From IMG/VR virus record IMGVR_UViG_3300006112_000008, positions 118,121-182,120 of that record: DNA of 64,000 bases. One strand, written 5' to 3'. The notes under the pieces are model-generated. The model was not told the origin of the DNA, searched no databases, and saw nothing but the letters and a program-made list of their open reading frames with translations. The stretch comes from a virus. A program made the position numbers and the translations under genes. This document shows, piece after piece, positions 7,940 to 16,097 of this stretch (positions are counted from its first letter, which is position 1; each line of letters starts with the position of its first letter).

Positions 7940-8221
7940 ATGAGCGCACAAGATGAACAAAGAGGCACAGTAGAACTTCCCGCAGTGGTAAGTACAGAAA
8001 CAGACAAGCATATCTCTATGCTCCTGATAGAGGACGGTCTAGCTCAAGTTGAAGATCAGCTCAATGGGCTAGAATCAGGAATTGCCGAAGTCACAGAAGC
8101 AAATAAGCAGCTAACAGAAAGAATGAATATGCTACAAAGCCGAAAGATCGCAGCTACGGCCCAAAAAAACCTATTATTCGAATTGCAGAAAAAGATTACT
8201 GAGTTGTCGGCTGCTCAGTAA
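7940..8221 (+). CDS. Coiled-coil protein
   Basis: 93 residues. Residues ~25-90 show regular heptads (LIEDGLAQVEDQLNGLESG onward), a long coiled coil. It lies between another coiled-coil mini-gene and a membrane protein, possibly one complex. No enzyme motif. Confidence 0.6.
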   Translation: MSAQDEQRGTVELPAVVSTETDKHISMLLIEDGLAQVEDQLNGLESGIAEVTEANKQLTERMNMLQSRKIAATAQKNLLFELQKKITELSAAQ

Positions 8222-8229
8222 ATAACTAT

Positions 8230-8583
8230 ATGTCAGAGGCTCCTAATAATTTTATTATATTGTTAGGAGCCTCTGCATGGTTGGCTTATATTCTATTGGT
8301 TTGGTTTAGAACAAATGCGTTTGCCGAGTATATAAATCTTTTCAAGCTTTCTAAATATTTTAAAGTAGGCAAATATTATGAATTGGTAGAAAACGGCTAT
8401 CCGGATGGATACGTTCAATTTTTAAAGGAATATTATCACGACTCTTTCCTGGTTCGTTTAGTTACATGTCCTATTTGTTTTGGATTTTGGTTAGGTTTAG
8501 ATATTGCTTTGGTATTTAATATTAACTTTTTAGTTATACCTATAGGCTTGTTTTTATATGGCTGTTTAAATAGAATTATTTGA
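8230..8583 (+). CDS. Membrane protein with CPICFGFW motif (DUF1360-like)
   Basis: 117 residues. One membrane helix near residues 8-27 and one or two more near 85-117. The TCPICFGFWLG motif at about residue 78 resembles the CPFCxGFW signature of small phage and bacterial DUF1360 membrane proteins, whose function is unknown. The upstream gap is 8 nt, so it is in the same transcript as the coiled-coil genes. Confidence 0.6.
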   Translation: MSEAPNNFIILLGASAWLAYILLVWFRTNAFAEYINLFKLSKYFKVGKYYELVENGYPDGYVQFLKEYYHDSFLVRLVTCPICFGFWLGLDIALVFNINFLVIPIGLFLYGCLNRII

Positions 8584-8584
8584 T

Positions 8585-10162
8585 ATGGCCGGATTAGAAA
8601 TAAATACATCTAGTGTAATACTAGGCTCACCAGATACTTTAGGAGTTCCTCAATACACGGCGCAATATCAGCCAGGATATTTTAGTATTTCTAATGAGTC
8701 TGTTGTAGTTACTCAGTTAGCATTAACAAATGCATTAGACTTAGTTGTAAACAGCCCAAGTTTATTAAGTGTTGGTCAGATTGTAGAGGCTTATGGCATT
8801 CAGCCCAATACAACAATAACTCAGATCTATGGAAATACCATAACTCTTAGCGCGCATCTCACACATAATATTTCTAGTGGCACTAGTCTTATATTGGGCA
8901 CAATAACCCCGCCAGATAACTGCGCATTACCCGCACTTAGCGCTCCTCTATTAGACTTAGGCAGCCCTATCACACCTATGGATAGGGCCTGCAGTTTTGC
9001 ATTTCCAAACGTAAATCTTGTAACGCCTGTTTATAACGCTCCGAATATTGCTGCTCTCGCCTGTCAAACAGTTCAGGTAAAAGGAAACATAGTGCAGACT
9101 GGGGCAGCAGACGGGCAAATAACTGTTACTAGCTCTGGCAACGCCCCTGATTGCGGTATTTTATTGGGAGGAAATATTCACGTTACTGCGTGTGAAAATT
9201 TTAAAATTGATTCTAATGTAAAGCTCACAGGCAGTGCGCAAGGAAGTTTAACATTCGGAAGTGTTTCTAGCGCTCCTGACTGCGGAGCCCAGCTTACAGG
9301 GAATATATTCGTTCCTCAGGCTTGCGAGGTTATTTTTGTCGAAAAAGGAAATATTAATTTTCCCCCTAATATGGCGGGATCTGCGTTTAATATTTACAAC
9401 AAACAGTCACTCACGGCAACAACAGGGCCTACAGGCGGAGGCGGTGGTCCTCCATGCACAATAAGCTATGATTTAGACCTTCATGTTAATGCCTGTGAAG
9501 CAATTAAAATAAATCCTATATTCAACCCTCCCTCGGCTTTCTCGGGATCCACTTTCCTGGTTAAACCAAAAGCCATAACAGGTCCAACGAGCTCCACAGG
9601 CCCAACAGCTTCTATATCTTCTGCTAGTTACGCTCAACAACAAGAAGAAAATTGTTCGGTGGATTTAAAACTGGATCTTGTGACTAACTTTTGTGAAGCT
9701 TACAAAGTATTTGGAACAGTTACCACATCAGGGATGGCACAAGGAAACGTAAAACTGTCCTCCTCTGGGAATAAAGGGCAATGCCAGCTTATATTAGATG
9801 GTAATATAGAGGTACCAGAAATTCTATTTGATAGCGACGTACAGACTCACGGGTTACCTTGGAGTGTTGATGTTCTGCGAGTACCAAGCGCGGCAGGTGC
9901 TACGCATACTCCTCCTCACTATCAACTAAAAGCAGACTTTAAGCTAGGAGATAAGTTGTCATCTGTTCTTAGTGGCTGTTGGTTACCTATATCTGTTTGC
10001 GTTCTCGGAGTAACAAGGGATATTTATGTTTGGGTGGTTGGATACCGCGGAGATAAACGATGCCCAGGCCCCACTTGCTGCTTACTGCCATCTAATCCAA
10101 ACGACGGTCGTAGTCCTATCGAAATATATAGTGGCTGGTATAACGGGTATGCTCCTGCGTAA
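8585..10162 (+). CDS. Putative virion fibre/appendage protein
   Basis: 525 residues, beta-rich, with repeating units that each contain a CxxxxV/ACExxK-like pair (for example VTACENFKID, VPQACEVIFV, VNACEAIKIN, VTNFCEAYKV) and short GPTGG and GPTSSTGPT linkers. The repeat period is roughly 60-80 residues. Such repeat-plus-linker design is typical of phage fibres. The C-terminal ~110 residues are a distinct Cys-containing domain ending in a Tyr/Gly-rich tip. Binding target unknown. It converges on the beta-fragment gene at 10167. Confidence 0.6.
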   Translation: MAGLEINTSSVILGSPDTLGVPQYTAQYQPGYFSISNESVVVTQLALTNALDLVVNSPSLLSVGQIVEAYGIQPNTTITQIYGNTITLSAHLTHNISSGTSLILGTITPPDNCALPALSAPLLDLGSPITPMDRACSFAFPNVNLVTPVYNAPNIAALACQTVQVKGNIVQTGAADGQITVTSSGNAPDCGILLGGNIHVTACENFKIDSNVKLTGSAQGSLTFGSVSSAPDCGAQLTGNIFVPQACEVIFVEKGNINFPPNMAGSAFNIYNKQSLTATTGPTGGGGGPPCTISYDLDLHVNACEAIKINPIFNPPSAFSGSTFLVKPKAITGPTSSTGPTASISSASYAQQQEENCSVDLKLDLVTNFCEAYKVFGTVTTSGMAQGNVKLSSSGNKGQCQLILDGNIEVPEILFDSDVQTHGLPWSVDVLRVPSAAGATHTPPHYQLKADFKLGDKLSSVLSGCWLPISVCVLGVTRDIYVWVVGYRGDKRCPGPTCCLLPSNPNDGRSPIEIYSGWYNGYAPA

Positions 10163-10166
10163 ATTT

Positions 10167-10859
10167 TCAGCTTTCTGGAACCTCAACAACAGAGTTCAAG
10201 AAAGTCTGATGATCTATCCAAATTTTTTTACCAGAAGAGTCCTCTACTAATCTATAGAGCTTACCGTCTTCTCCTTTTCTGCAGTTTTTAACAAAAAAGT
10301 TTACCACGCCTATTGTTTCGGCTTCTACTGTTTGAATAGGGTCCATTAGTCCAAACTGACTCTCATTAACACTTCTGGAGCTATCAGGAATGCTCTCTGT
10401 GCTTCCTATGCCGCCCTCACCCATCTTGCTGACTTTGTGGGCAAGCATATATTGCTCCATAGGATTTACACCCTCGATGTTTTGGCTCAGGGCGTTACCC
10501 ACAAAAACACTCTTTATTTGAGGAGTAAAAAAGCCGCTATGCAGCCAGGATAGATTTCTTTTTTGTCTGAGCTTCATCTTTGCTTTCATTTGTATCTTAC
10601 CCGCATCGTGCTCTATGTGCTCTTTGACATAATCCTCCGCACCTAAAAATTTTGAATACGCCAGGTTATCTCTATCATCGGGATGTACTTCTCTGCTATA
10701 AACCTTTAAAAGCTTACTCGTTGTCTGCAGTAATACCGCGGGATTTATGTGGTTAACAGACATACCAAGGGTTTTCCCCATAACACCCACGTCTAGTCGA
10801 ATGTTTCCAAAGTATTCTTTTATTTTTTGTGCCTTCTCGGCCTTAGTCATCGTATTCAT
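10167..10859 (-). CDS. RNA polymerase beta-subunit middle fragment (RpoB fork/Rif region-like)
   Basis: 230 residues. Near residue 60, HPDDRDNLAYSKFLGAEDYV aligns with the DDxDxLxNxRxxxxGE segment of RpoB; a SGFFTPQIKSVF stretch with NPMEQYMLAHKVSKMGEGGI aligns with FFGSSQLSQFMDQ...NPLxxxxHKRRISALGPGG; and GLMDPIQTVEAETIGVVN aligns with GRVCPIETPEGPNIGLIN. These are the Rif pocket and fork region lining the active site. With 6066-6719 it would make about 450 contiguous residues of beta. The fragment order matches RpoB, but the genes are on opposite strands with 3.4 kb of virion-type genes between them. The TPEGPN core is altered to TVEAET. Confidence 0.78.
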   Translation of the reverse strand: MNTMTKAEKAQKIKEYFGNIRLDVGVMGKTLGMSVNHINPAVLLQTTSKLLKVYSREVHPDDRDNLAYSKFLGAEDYVKEHIEHDAGKIQMKAKMKLRQKRNLSWLHSGFFTPQIKSVFVGNALSQNIEGVNPMEQYMLAHKVSKMGEGGIGSTESIPDSSRSVNESQFGLMDPIQTVEAETIGVVNFFVKNCRKGEDGKLYRLVEDSSGKKIWIDHQTFLNSVVEVPES

Positions 10860-10866
10860 CTGAATT

Positions 10867-10894
10867 ATTATATCTTGTAAATTAAAACCTACAA
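10867..10894 (-). promoter_or_regulatory. Promoter of the beta-fragment gene, TTGTAG-16-TATAAT
   Basis: On the minus strand, TTGTAG (10894-10889) and TATAAT (10872-10867) are 16 nt apart, with the TATAAT only 7 nt before the ATG, so the mRNA leader would be very short or absent. Confidence 0.5.
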
Positions 10895-10920
10895 TCAGAA
10901 TTGCTAAGTAAAGATATTCT

Positions 10921-10948
10921 TTGACGAACGTAAAATATGTATTAATAT
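10921..10948 (+). promoter_or_regulatory. Promoter TTGACG-16-TAATAT
   Basis: TTGACG at 10921-10926 and TAATAT at 10943-10948; the gene at 10975 follows. Divergent from the promoter of the beta-fragment gene. Confidence 0.55.
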
Positions 10949-10974
10949 ATTATTAGTGTGCTAAATAAAACTAT

Positions 10975-11163
10975 ATGAATTTTGAATTCAACTACGACCC
11001 TGAGTCAGAGGAGATATCTATCACTTATGACAATTCGATAACCCTCAGGGCATACCAACAAAACGGTAAAATAATTTTTGTTAACTTTGATAGAGTAGAC
11101 GACCCGGACATAGAAGACCTTTTAAAAAACGTTTGCAAAAACACATACAGTCTGCTTACTTAG
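10975..11163 (+). CDS. Small hypothetical protein
   Basis: 62 residues, acidic, beta-rich at the N-terminus (MNFEFNYDPESEEISITYD). It is first in a short operon with dCMP deaminase, 4 nt apart. No motif recognised. Confidence 0.5.
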   Translation: MNFEFNYDPESEEISITYDNSITLRAYQQNGKIIFVNFDRVDDPDIEDLLKNVCKNTYSLLT

Positions 11164-11167
11164 TCTA

Positions 11168-11611
11168 ATGGCTAAAAGCACTAACACACAGAATAGATTA
11201 TCTTGGGATGAGTATGGTATGCTTCTCGCATACGCGGCAGCCCTCAGATCAGAAGATCCATACAAAAAGGTAGGAGCAGCTGCCCTGCGCAATGATTATA
11301 GTGTTGCAGGTACTGGTTATAATGGAGTACCGAAAGGGGTGGATATTTCCTGGGAAGATAGAGAAGAGCGCAGAAAATATGTGTGTCACGCAGAATTGAA
11401 TTGTTTAAGATACACAAAGCCTTCAGAAGTACATACTATCTACACCACACTGTCCCCTTGCTCAGACTGTATTAAAACAATAGGAGCATTCGGTATTAAA
11501 AGAATTTTCTTCTCAGAAATTTACGACAGAGATAAATCTTGCTTTGAAATTGCTGATGTATTTGGTATAGCTATACAACACTTTCCATTTAACCCACAAA
11601 TAATTTTTTAA
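11168..11611 (+). CDS. Deoxycytidylate (dCMP) deaminase
   Basis: 147 residues, the usual length for phage dCMP deaminases. The zinc site is complete: CHAE (about residues 75-78) with the catalytic glutamate, and SPCSDC (about 97-102). The N-terminal GAAALRNDYSVAGTGYNGVP segment is the substrate-binding strand typical of the family. It converts dCMP to dUMP, feeding dTMP synthesis in the infected cell, in line with the ribonucleotide reductase genes at 18-21 kb. Confidence 0.9.
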   Translation: MAKSTNTQNRLSWDEYGMLLAYAAALRSEDPYKKVGAAALRNDYSVAGTGYNGVPKGVDISWEDREERRKYVCHAELNCLRYTKPSEVHTIYTTLSPCSDCIKTIGAFGIKRIFFSEIYDRDKSCFEIADVFGIAIQHFPFNPQIIF

Positions 11612-11628
11612 ATCTTGTTGACAATACT

Positions 11629-11799
11629 ATGAAGCCGAAAGATAGTGATGATGAGTTTTATAACCCCTCTCACAAAAAAGAAAATGATGGGGGGAATAAA
11701 AAAAGTGAGTTTGTTAAAAAAATAAGAAAATATCAAAAATCTATAGAACCTGACGAATATGACGAATACTACGAACACAGAGACGACACAAGAGACTGA
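11629..11799 (+). CDS. Small charged protein
   Basis: 56 residues (ATG at 11629), highly charged, with an acidic Tyr-rich end (EPDEYDEYYEHRDD). Its last 41 nt overlap the next gene in another frame. No domain recognised. Confidence 0.45.
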   Translation: MKPKDSDDEFYNPSHKKENDGGNKKSEFVKKIRKYQKSIEPDEYDEYYEHRDDTRD

Positions 11800-11986
11800 T
11801 ACTTGTAAAAATTGCAAGTACTGGTTTAAAGTTCAAAATGAAGCAGCTGAGACAGAAGGTGCTTTAATTTTTGGAAGGTGCAAAAGAAATCCTCCCCTTT
11901 TTGTACAAAAGGATGATACTACTTATACAGGATTCCCCATGATTGTGGACCACGAATGGTGCGGAGAATTTATCCCTAAGCAATAA
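11759..11986 (+). CDS. Cys-rich zinc-binding-like small protein
   Basis: 75 residues with CKNCKYW, GRCKRNPP and HEWCGEF, a four-cysteine arrangement seen in many small phage and bacterial proteins of unknown role. The first ~14 residues are Thr/Glu-rich and encoded in the overlap with the previous gene; an alternative later start is not obvious. Probably binds one metal ion. Confidence 0.6.
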   Translation: MTNTTNTETTQETDTCKNCKYWFKVQNEAAETEGALIFGRCKRNPPLFVQKDDTTYTGFPMIVDHEWCGEFIPKQ

Positions 11987-11994
11987 ACACATAT

Positions 11995-12540
11995 ATGAAG
12001 AAACCAACAAATAACAAACCTAGAGTAAAAGCAAAAAACCAAAAGCTGGTATCTCGTGCAGTGAAAGAAGCGGGATTCAAAAATATTAAAGAGGCCAAGG
12101 AAGTGATGGCAAAGCAGAAAGAGCAGATTTCTGCTGATACCGCGGTAGAGCAAGCAAATCTGGAATTGATCATTCCCGAAGGAGCGAACTATCAATTTAT
12201 CAAGAATGAAGTCGAAAACCTCAAGAATGAAGGAGCTCCTTTTGCGTATATCACAGAGCGTGTTAAGTATCTTGTTTGGAAGACCAGAGCCTCAGAGATT
12301 GAAGCAGAAAAGAACAAAACCCAAAAATGCATTTGCGGACGTAATCAATGCCGCGAGGGGCAAGAAAATAATTATATTGAACACGTTGGAAGTCCCAATG
12401 AAATCACAAAGGCAACCACCGGAAGAATTCCAATTAATATTGGAGATGCCTTTATCATTTCTAATCAGGAAGTAGACCAAAATCTTATTCAGGAGTTTAA
12501 GGAGATCTTTGGCCCTATCTTTAAAGTCCTGAAAGTTTGA
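11995..12540 (+). CDS. Hypothetical protein with short Cys motif
   Basis: 181 residues. Basic N-terminal tail (about 1-25), helical middle, then a CICGRNQC motif near residue 118 that could bind metal, and a C-terminal beta/alpha part. Leader AAACACAT before the ATG as for several other genes here. No family recognised. Confidence 0.5.
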   Translation: MKKPTNNKPRVKAKNQKLVSRAVKEAGFKNIKEAKEVMAKQKEQISADTAVEQANLELIIPEGANYQFIKNEVENLKNEGAPFAYITERVKYLVWKTRASEIEAEKNKTQKCICGRNQCREGQENNYIEHVGSPNEITKATTGRIPINIGDAFIISNQEVDQNLIQEFKEIFGPIFKVLKV

Positions 12541-12555
12541 ATAAACAGTCACGAT

Positions 12556-12636
12556 ATGTCAGAACTGTTTGCATTTGGGCTAGCAGGATTCCTGATAGTC
12601 ATGTGCTACAAAGTCTGGAAAATATTCGATAAATAA
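12556..12636 (+). CDS. 26-residue single-pass membrane peptide
   Basis: ATG at 12556, 16 nt after the previous stop. One hydrophobic helix (LFAFGLAGFLIVMCYKVW) with a charged tail. It is one of many single-helix mini-genes in this window. The strong terminator that follows supports real transcription of the region. Confidence 0.45.
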   Translation: MSELFAFGLAGFLIVMCYKVWKIFDK

Positions 12637-12659
12637 AATTCGGGGTTGGTGGTTAGAAG

Positions 12660-12702
12660 TTATAGGTCGGGGCAATCGTAGCCCCGGCCTATAATTTTTT
12701 TG
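12660..12702 (+). terminator. Intrinsic terminator
   Basis: TATAGGTCGGGGC (12661-12673), loop aatcgta, GCCCCGGCCTATA (12681-12693), then seven Ts. Nearly perfect 13-bp stem. Confidence 0.92.
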
Positions 12703-12759
12703 TTTAATAATGAACTAAAAGCTTTTAAACTTTAATGAACCCCTAACCATAGATAATTA

Positions 12760-13773
12760 ATGTTTATTTTTATAGTAACCCTGTCCGCCCTTTTTATTGC
12801 TGGCTGTGCAGCCTTCTTTTCCATTAAAGGAATAACTCTTCTTTTTGCTGGCAGTGCACTATCTGTGGGTGTAATGGCCTCGTCCTTAGAGATAGGCAAA
12901 CTTGTTGCCGCGAGTTTTCTACATAGGCAATGGAGCAAGATCTCTCTATCTCTAAAAATATATCTTTGCTTGGCTGTGAGTATACTGATGATGATTACAT
13001 CTCTGGGAATATTTGGTTTTTTAACCAGGGCCTATGAGGAGCATAGAGGTGTGGCCGTTGGTTACGAAAATGAGCTAAAGGGCTACGATGTTCAGGTAAA
13101 AATATTGCAAGACGAGCTTTCTGCCGGGCAGATCAGAATAGAAAGCTTAAACGCCCTTAGAAAGGACCAGGAGGCCCGTGTAACTGCTGCAGGTAAATAC
13201 AAGGCCCCTAGAGAGCAGGCATATAAAGCCATAGCAGATGCAGATAAAGAAATAGCAGAAAAAGAAACCAAGACTTCTGAATTACGCAAAAAGATAGGAG
13301 AGCTAGAAATTAAAAAAACAGAAACATCTTCTGCAATAAATACAAAGACAGATGTTGGCACCTTTACATTTGTAGCAAAGGCGTTGAATACTGATGTAGA
13401 TACAGCGGTAAAATGGTTTATTCTCTCACTGGTTTTTGTGTTTGATCCACTGGCGGTTTCTCTAATTTTGGCCCTTAATCAATTGGTAGAAGAAAGGGAG
13501 AAAATCAAAAAAAGTGAAAATGTTTGCTACAGAGAGCCTATAGAGAGAGAGGTAGAAAAAAGTGAAGATCTAAATGAAGATGTTGTTATGGAAGAAATCC
13601 ATACAGCTCCAGTAGAACCTGAAGCTACTCAGTCTCCAAAAGTTGAAGAGCCAGCTCTCCAACCCGTCGTGAGTCCAGAAGTTTCAGAAATCCCGGAAAC
13701 CATTCAATTAAATGAACACACACCGCAGAAAATACTTGTAGGAAAAAATAATTCGATTATAACTATTAAATAA
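12760..13773 (+). CDS. Membrane protein with central coiled coil
   Basis: 337 residues. Membrane helices at about 3-20, 26-46, 66-90 and 228-248 flank a coiled coil (about 100-205, rich in E, K, A and Q); the acidic Pro/Glu-rich tail (250-337) is probably cytoplasmic. Similar layouts occur in uncharacterised large-phage proteins. It follows the strong terminator and precedes tRNA-Thr by 1 nt, so both may be on one transcript. Role unknown; a host-envelope function during infection is possible. Confidence 0.6.
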   Translation: MFIFIVTLSALFIAGCAAFFSIKGITLLFAGSALSVGVMASSLEIGKLVAASFLHRQWSKISLSLKIYLCLAVSILMMITSLGIFGFLTRAYEEHRGVAVGYENELKGYDVQVKILQDELSAGQIRIESLNALRKDQEARVTAAGKYKAPREQAYKAIADADKEIAEKETKTSELRKKIGELEIKKTETSSAINTKTDVGTFTFVAKALNTDVDTAVKWFILSLVFVFDPLAVSLILALNQLVEEREKIKKSENVCYREPIEREVEKSEDLNEDVVMEEIHTAPVEPEATQSPKVEEPALQPVVSPEVSEIPETIQLNEHTPQKILVGKNNSIITIK

Positions 13774-13774
13774 C

Positions 13775-13858
13775 GCCTGAGTCCCTTAGTGGCCAATAGG
13801 ATCGGTTTTGTAAACCGACGCGCAAGCTTCGTGAGTTCGAATCTCACCTCAGGCTCCA
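13775..13858 (+). tRNA. tRNA-Thr(TGT) with long variable region
   Basis: Acceptor GCCTGAG/CTCAGGC, anticodon stem TCGGT/ACCGA with loop TTTGTAA (anticodon TGT at 13809-13811), T arm GTGAG-TTCGAAT-CTCAC, CCA encoded. The variable region is 12 nt and the D arm looks like that of class II tRNAs, unlike normal tRNA-Thr (about 5 nt). Confidence 0.85.
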
Positions 13859-13867
13859 ATTTTTAAT

Positions 13868-14638
13868 ATGCGACTATTCGATTGCTTTCTATATAACGGG
13901 GAAGAAAAAATGTTAACCTTTAGGTTGCATGAGTTAAACGAAGTAGTGGATTACTTTGTAATTGTAGAGGCAGACACTGGGTTTTCTGGAAGCAAAAAGC
14001 CAATTAGGTTCAATATAGATAACTTTAAGTCTTTTGAAGAAAAAATAATTTATAGGCCTTACACGTTCCCTCCTACCTCTAACGCCTGGGAAAATGAAGC
14101 AAAGCAGCGAACATATTTAGCTAGCGGTTTAAATCAATTAACACCAAATAAAGCAGACTTGGTAATGCTGTCTGATGTTGATGAAATACCTGACACAACA
14201 GTATTAAAGCAGATTAAATCTTCAGGCATGGTAGGAGCTTTGGCCTTTTATCATAATTTTTATTATTATAATTATAAATGTAGAAATATTAATAAATGGG
14301 CAGGTACAGTCATAACCAGCATAAATACCTTCAATACCCATTTTAATAATAACTTTGAGATTGTTAGAAATAGCAGATGGTCTATATCTAAAATAGGACA
14401 ACCTGGAGATTACAAGTCAGGAGGTTGGCATTTCTCGTATTTTGGAGATGAGAATTATATAATAGATAAAATAAAGAACTTCTCACATCAGGAATACAAC
14501 AACTCTAAATATACAGATCCAGAAACAATTAAAAAGTTAATCAAAGAAGGAAAAGATTTATTTTTTAGAGACGAGCAGAAATACGAGTTTATTGAGAACG
14601 GCGATTATTTGCCGAAAAATATAAGCTTGCTGGATTAA
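13868..14638 (+). CDS. Glycosyltransferase family 17-like protein
   Basis: 256 residues. DCFLYNGEEKMLTFRLHEL at the start, VDYFVIVEADTGFSG, KPIRF, and a metal-binding-like SDVDEIPD near residue 102 match the GT17 (beta-1,4-N-acetylglucosaminyltransferase-like) pattern. It starts 9 nt after the tRNA and opens a glycosyltransferase cluster. Donor and acceptor cannot be told from sequence; virion or surface glycan decoration is likely. Confidence 0.8.
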   Translation: MRLFDCFLYNGEEKMLTFRLHELNEVVDYFVIVEADTGFSGSKKPIRFNIDNFKSFEEKIIYRPYTFPPTSNAWENEAKQRTYLASGLNQLTPNKADLVMLSDVDEIPDTTVLKQIKSSGMVGALAFYHNFYYYNYKCRNINKWAGTVITSINTFNTHFNNNFEIVRNSRWSISKIGQPGDYKSGGWHFSYFGDENYIIDKIKNFSHQEYNNSKYTDPETIKKLIKEGKDLFFRDEQKYEFIENGDYLPKNISLLD

Positions 14639-14655
14639 TTTTTAACTGCAGAAAT

Positions 14656-16035
14656 ATGATTACTGTTTTTTATCATATGTTTTGCGTGAATAATGCAATT
14701 GATTTGTTTAATCAAACTTTAAAAAAAATTAAAAGCAGTGGCTTATACGACGAACTAGATCAAATTTACTTAAGTTTAAACGGCCCCAATACAGAGCTAT
14801 ATCGCCAGGCTTTAAACATACATGATTCAAAAATTAACGTAATAGAATTCAATTATAACTATCACGGAGAGTTTAATACTTTAAATTTTATATCAGACTT
14901 CTGTAAATTTAACGAAGGCAAAATTCTATATCTACACAGTAAGGGAGTTACACACCCCTTGCATAATCCTGTTAATCACTGGAGAGAGTATATGGAATAC
15001 TTTGTCATAGAAAATTTTAAAGATTGTTTAGATGGTTTGCAAAAAAACGACACCGTTGGAGTTAATTTACAAGAAGATCCAAAAAAGCACTACTCTGGAA
15101 ATATGTGGTGGGCAAACGCCAGCCACATTAGAAAATTACCCAAAATAGAAAATTATCGTGACAGGCTCTATTGTGAGTTTTGGTTGCTTGATACTTCTTT
15201 TAACACACCATTAAATTTATACTCCTCAAATAAAAATCACTATATAGATATTTTTCCTAGAGACGAATATTTAGGAAAGCTTAAAAAAAACAATATCTTA
15301 AACCGTAAAGTATTTTCACACACCGGATATATAGGTGACATAATTGCTTTTCTGCCCATTTTTAAAAATTTAGAAGGAACCACCATACAAATAAAAGATG
15401 GTCCTTCGGGGTTTGAACCGATGGCTGGCAATAAATATGACTCTATAAAGCCATTGCTAGAGTCTCAAGATATTGAAGTTTATTTCGGTGAGAATGAGCT
15501 AGCTGTAGACTATGATGTACATCCATGGAGAGAATGCTACCAGCCAGGAATTACTTTAATAGATGCGCAAGCCAGATACTTAAACGTAGTCTGTAGAGCA
15601 TCAGGTAAATTTATAGTTAATGAGCCTTGGTTAAATGTACCAAAAGATCCAAATACAAAAGGTAGAGTGATATTCAATAGAACTACTAGGTATAGAAATG
15701 ATAATTTTAAATGGGTTGAGGTATTTAATTATTTTGGAGATAAGGCATTATTCGTTGGCACAGAAGCAGAGCACTCTGAATTTTGTGAAGCTTATGGCAA
15801 TATAGAATATTATATAACAAAAGATTGCTATCATGTAGCCAGGGCAATAGCGGGAGCAGACTTTTTTGTAGGAAATCAATCTAGTGCTTGTTGGATTGCT
15901 ATGGGGTTATTTAAACCTTTACTGCAAGAAGTTTTCGAAGAACACCCTAATAGCCAAATAAATTACCCAGGAGCATATTATCCTGCTAACGGTAAAATTG
16001 ATTTTAATATATTAGATAACTATAATTTAAATTAA
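14656..16035 (+). CDS. Two-domain glycosyltransferase (N-terminal HSKG type, C-terminal GT9-like)
   Basis: 459 residues. The N-terminal ~210 residues have YLHSKGVTHP and GNMWWANASHIRKLP, patterns seen in phage glycosyltransferase-like proteins. The C-terminal part, from a HTGYIGDIIAFLP segment near residue 220, has the two-Rossmann layout of heptosyl/GT9-like enzymes, ending in ARAIAGADFFVGNQSSACWIA. A fusion of two transferase modules is therefore likely. It lies 17 nt after the GT17 gene. Substrates unknown. Confidence 0.65.
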   Translation: MITVFYHMFCVNNAIDLFNQTLKKIKSSGLYDELDQIYLSLNGPNTELYRQALNIHDSKINVIEFNYNYHGEFNTLNFISDFCKFNEGKILYLHSKGVTHPLHNPVNHWREYMEYFVIENFKDCLDGLQKNDTVGVNLQEDPKKHYSGNMWWANASHIRKLPKIENYRDRLYCEFWLLDTSFNTPLNLYSSNKNHYIDIFPRDEYLGKLKKNNILNRKVFSHTGYIGDIIAFLPIFKNLEGTTIQIKDGPSGFEPMAGNKYDSIKPLLESQDIEVYFGENELAVDYDVHPWRECYQPGITLIDAQARYLNVVCRASGKFIVNEPWLNVPKDPNTKGRVIFNRTTRYRNDNFKWVEVFNYFGDKALFVGTEAEHSEFCEAYGNIEYYITKDCYHVARAIAGADFFVGNQSSACWIAMGLFKPLLQEVFEEHPNSQINYPGAYYPANGKIDFNILDNYNLN

Positions 16036-16062
16036 TAGAATATTGCCTTAAATATAACAGCC

Positions 16063-16092
16063 TTGTTTATATATGCCTATGTTTAGTATAAT
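16063..16092 (+). promoter_or_regulatory. Promoter TTGTTT-18-TATAAT
   Basis: TTGTTT at 16063-16068 and a consensus TATAAT at 16087-16092. The ATG at 16098 lies where transcription would start, which predicts a leaderless or nearly leaderless mRNA. Confidence 0.55.
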
Positions 16093-16097
16093 TGGTA

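Noticed and set aside
11657-11694. Seventh C-tract promoter on the minus strand
   Set aside because: A G-run and TTTATA fit roughly (26 nt), but the -10 lacks the GG-TATART form and no minus-strand gene follows.
13775-13858. tRNA-Tyr(GTA)
   Set aside because: Shifting the loop by one base to give GTA breaks the anticodon stem (C opposite C); TGT in a perfect 5-bp stem is better.
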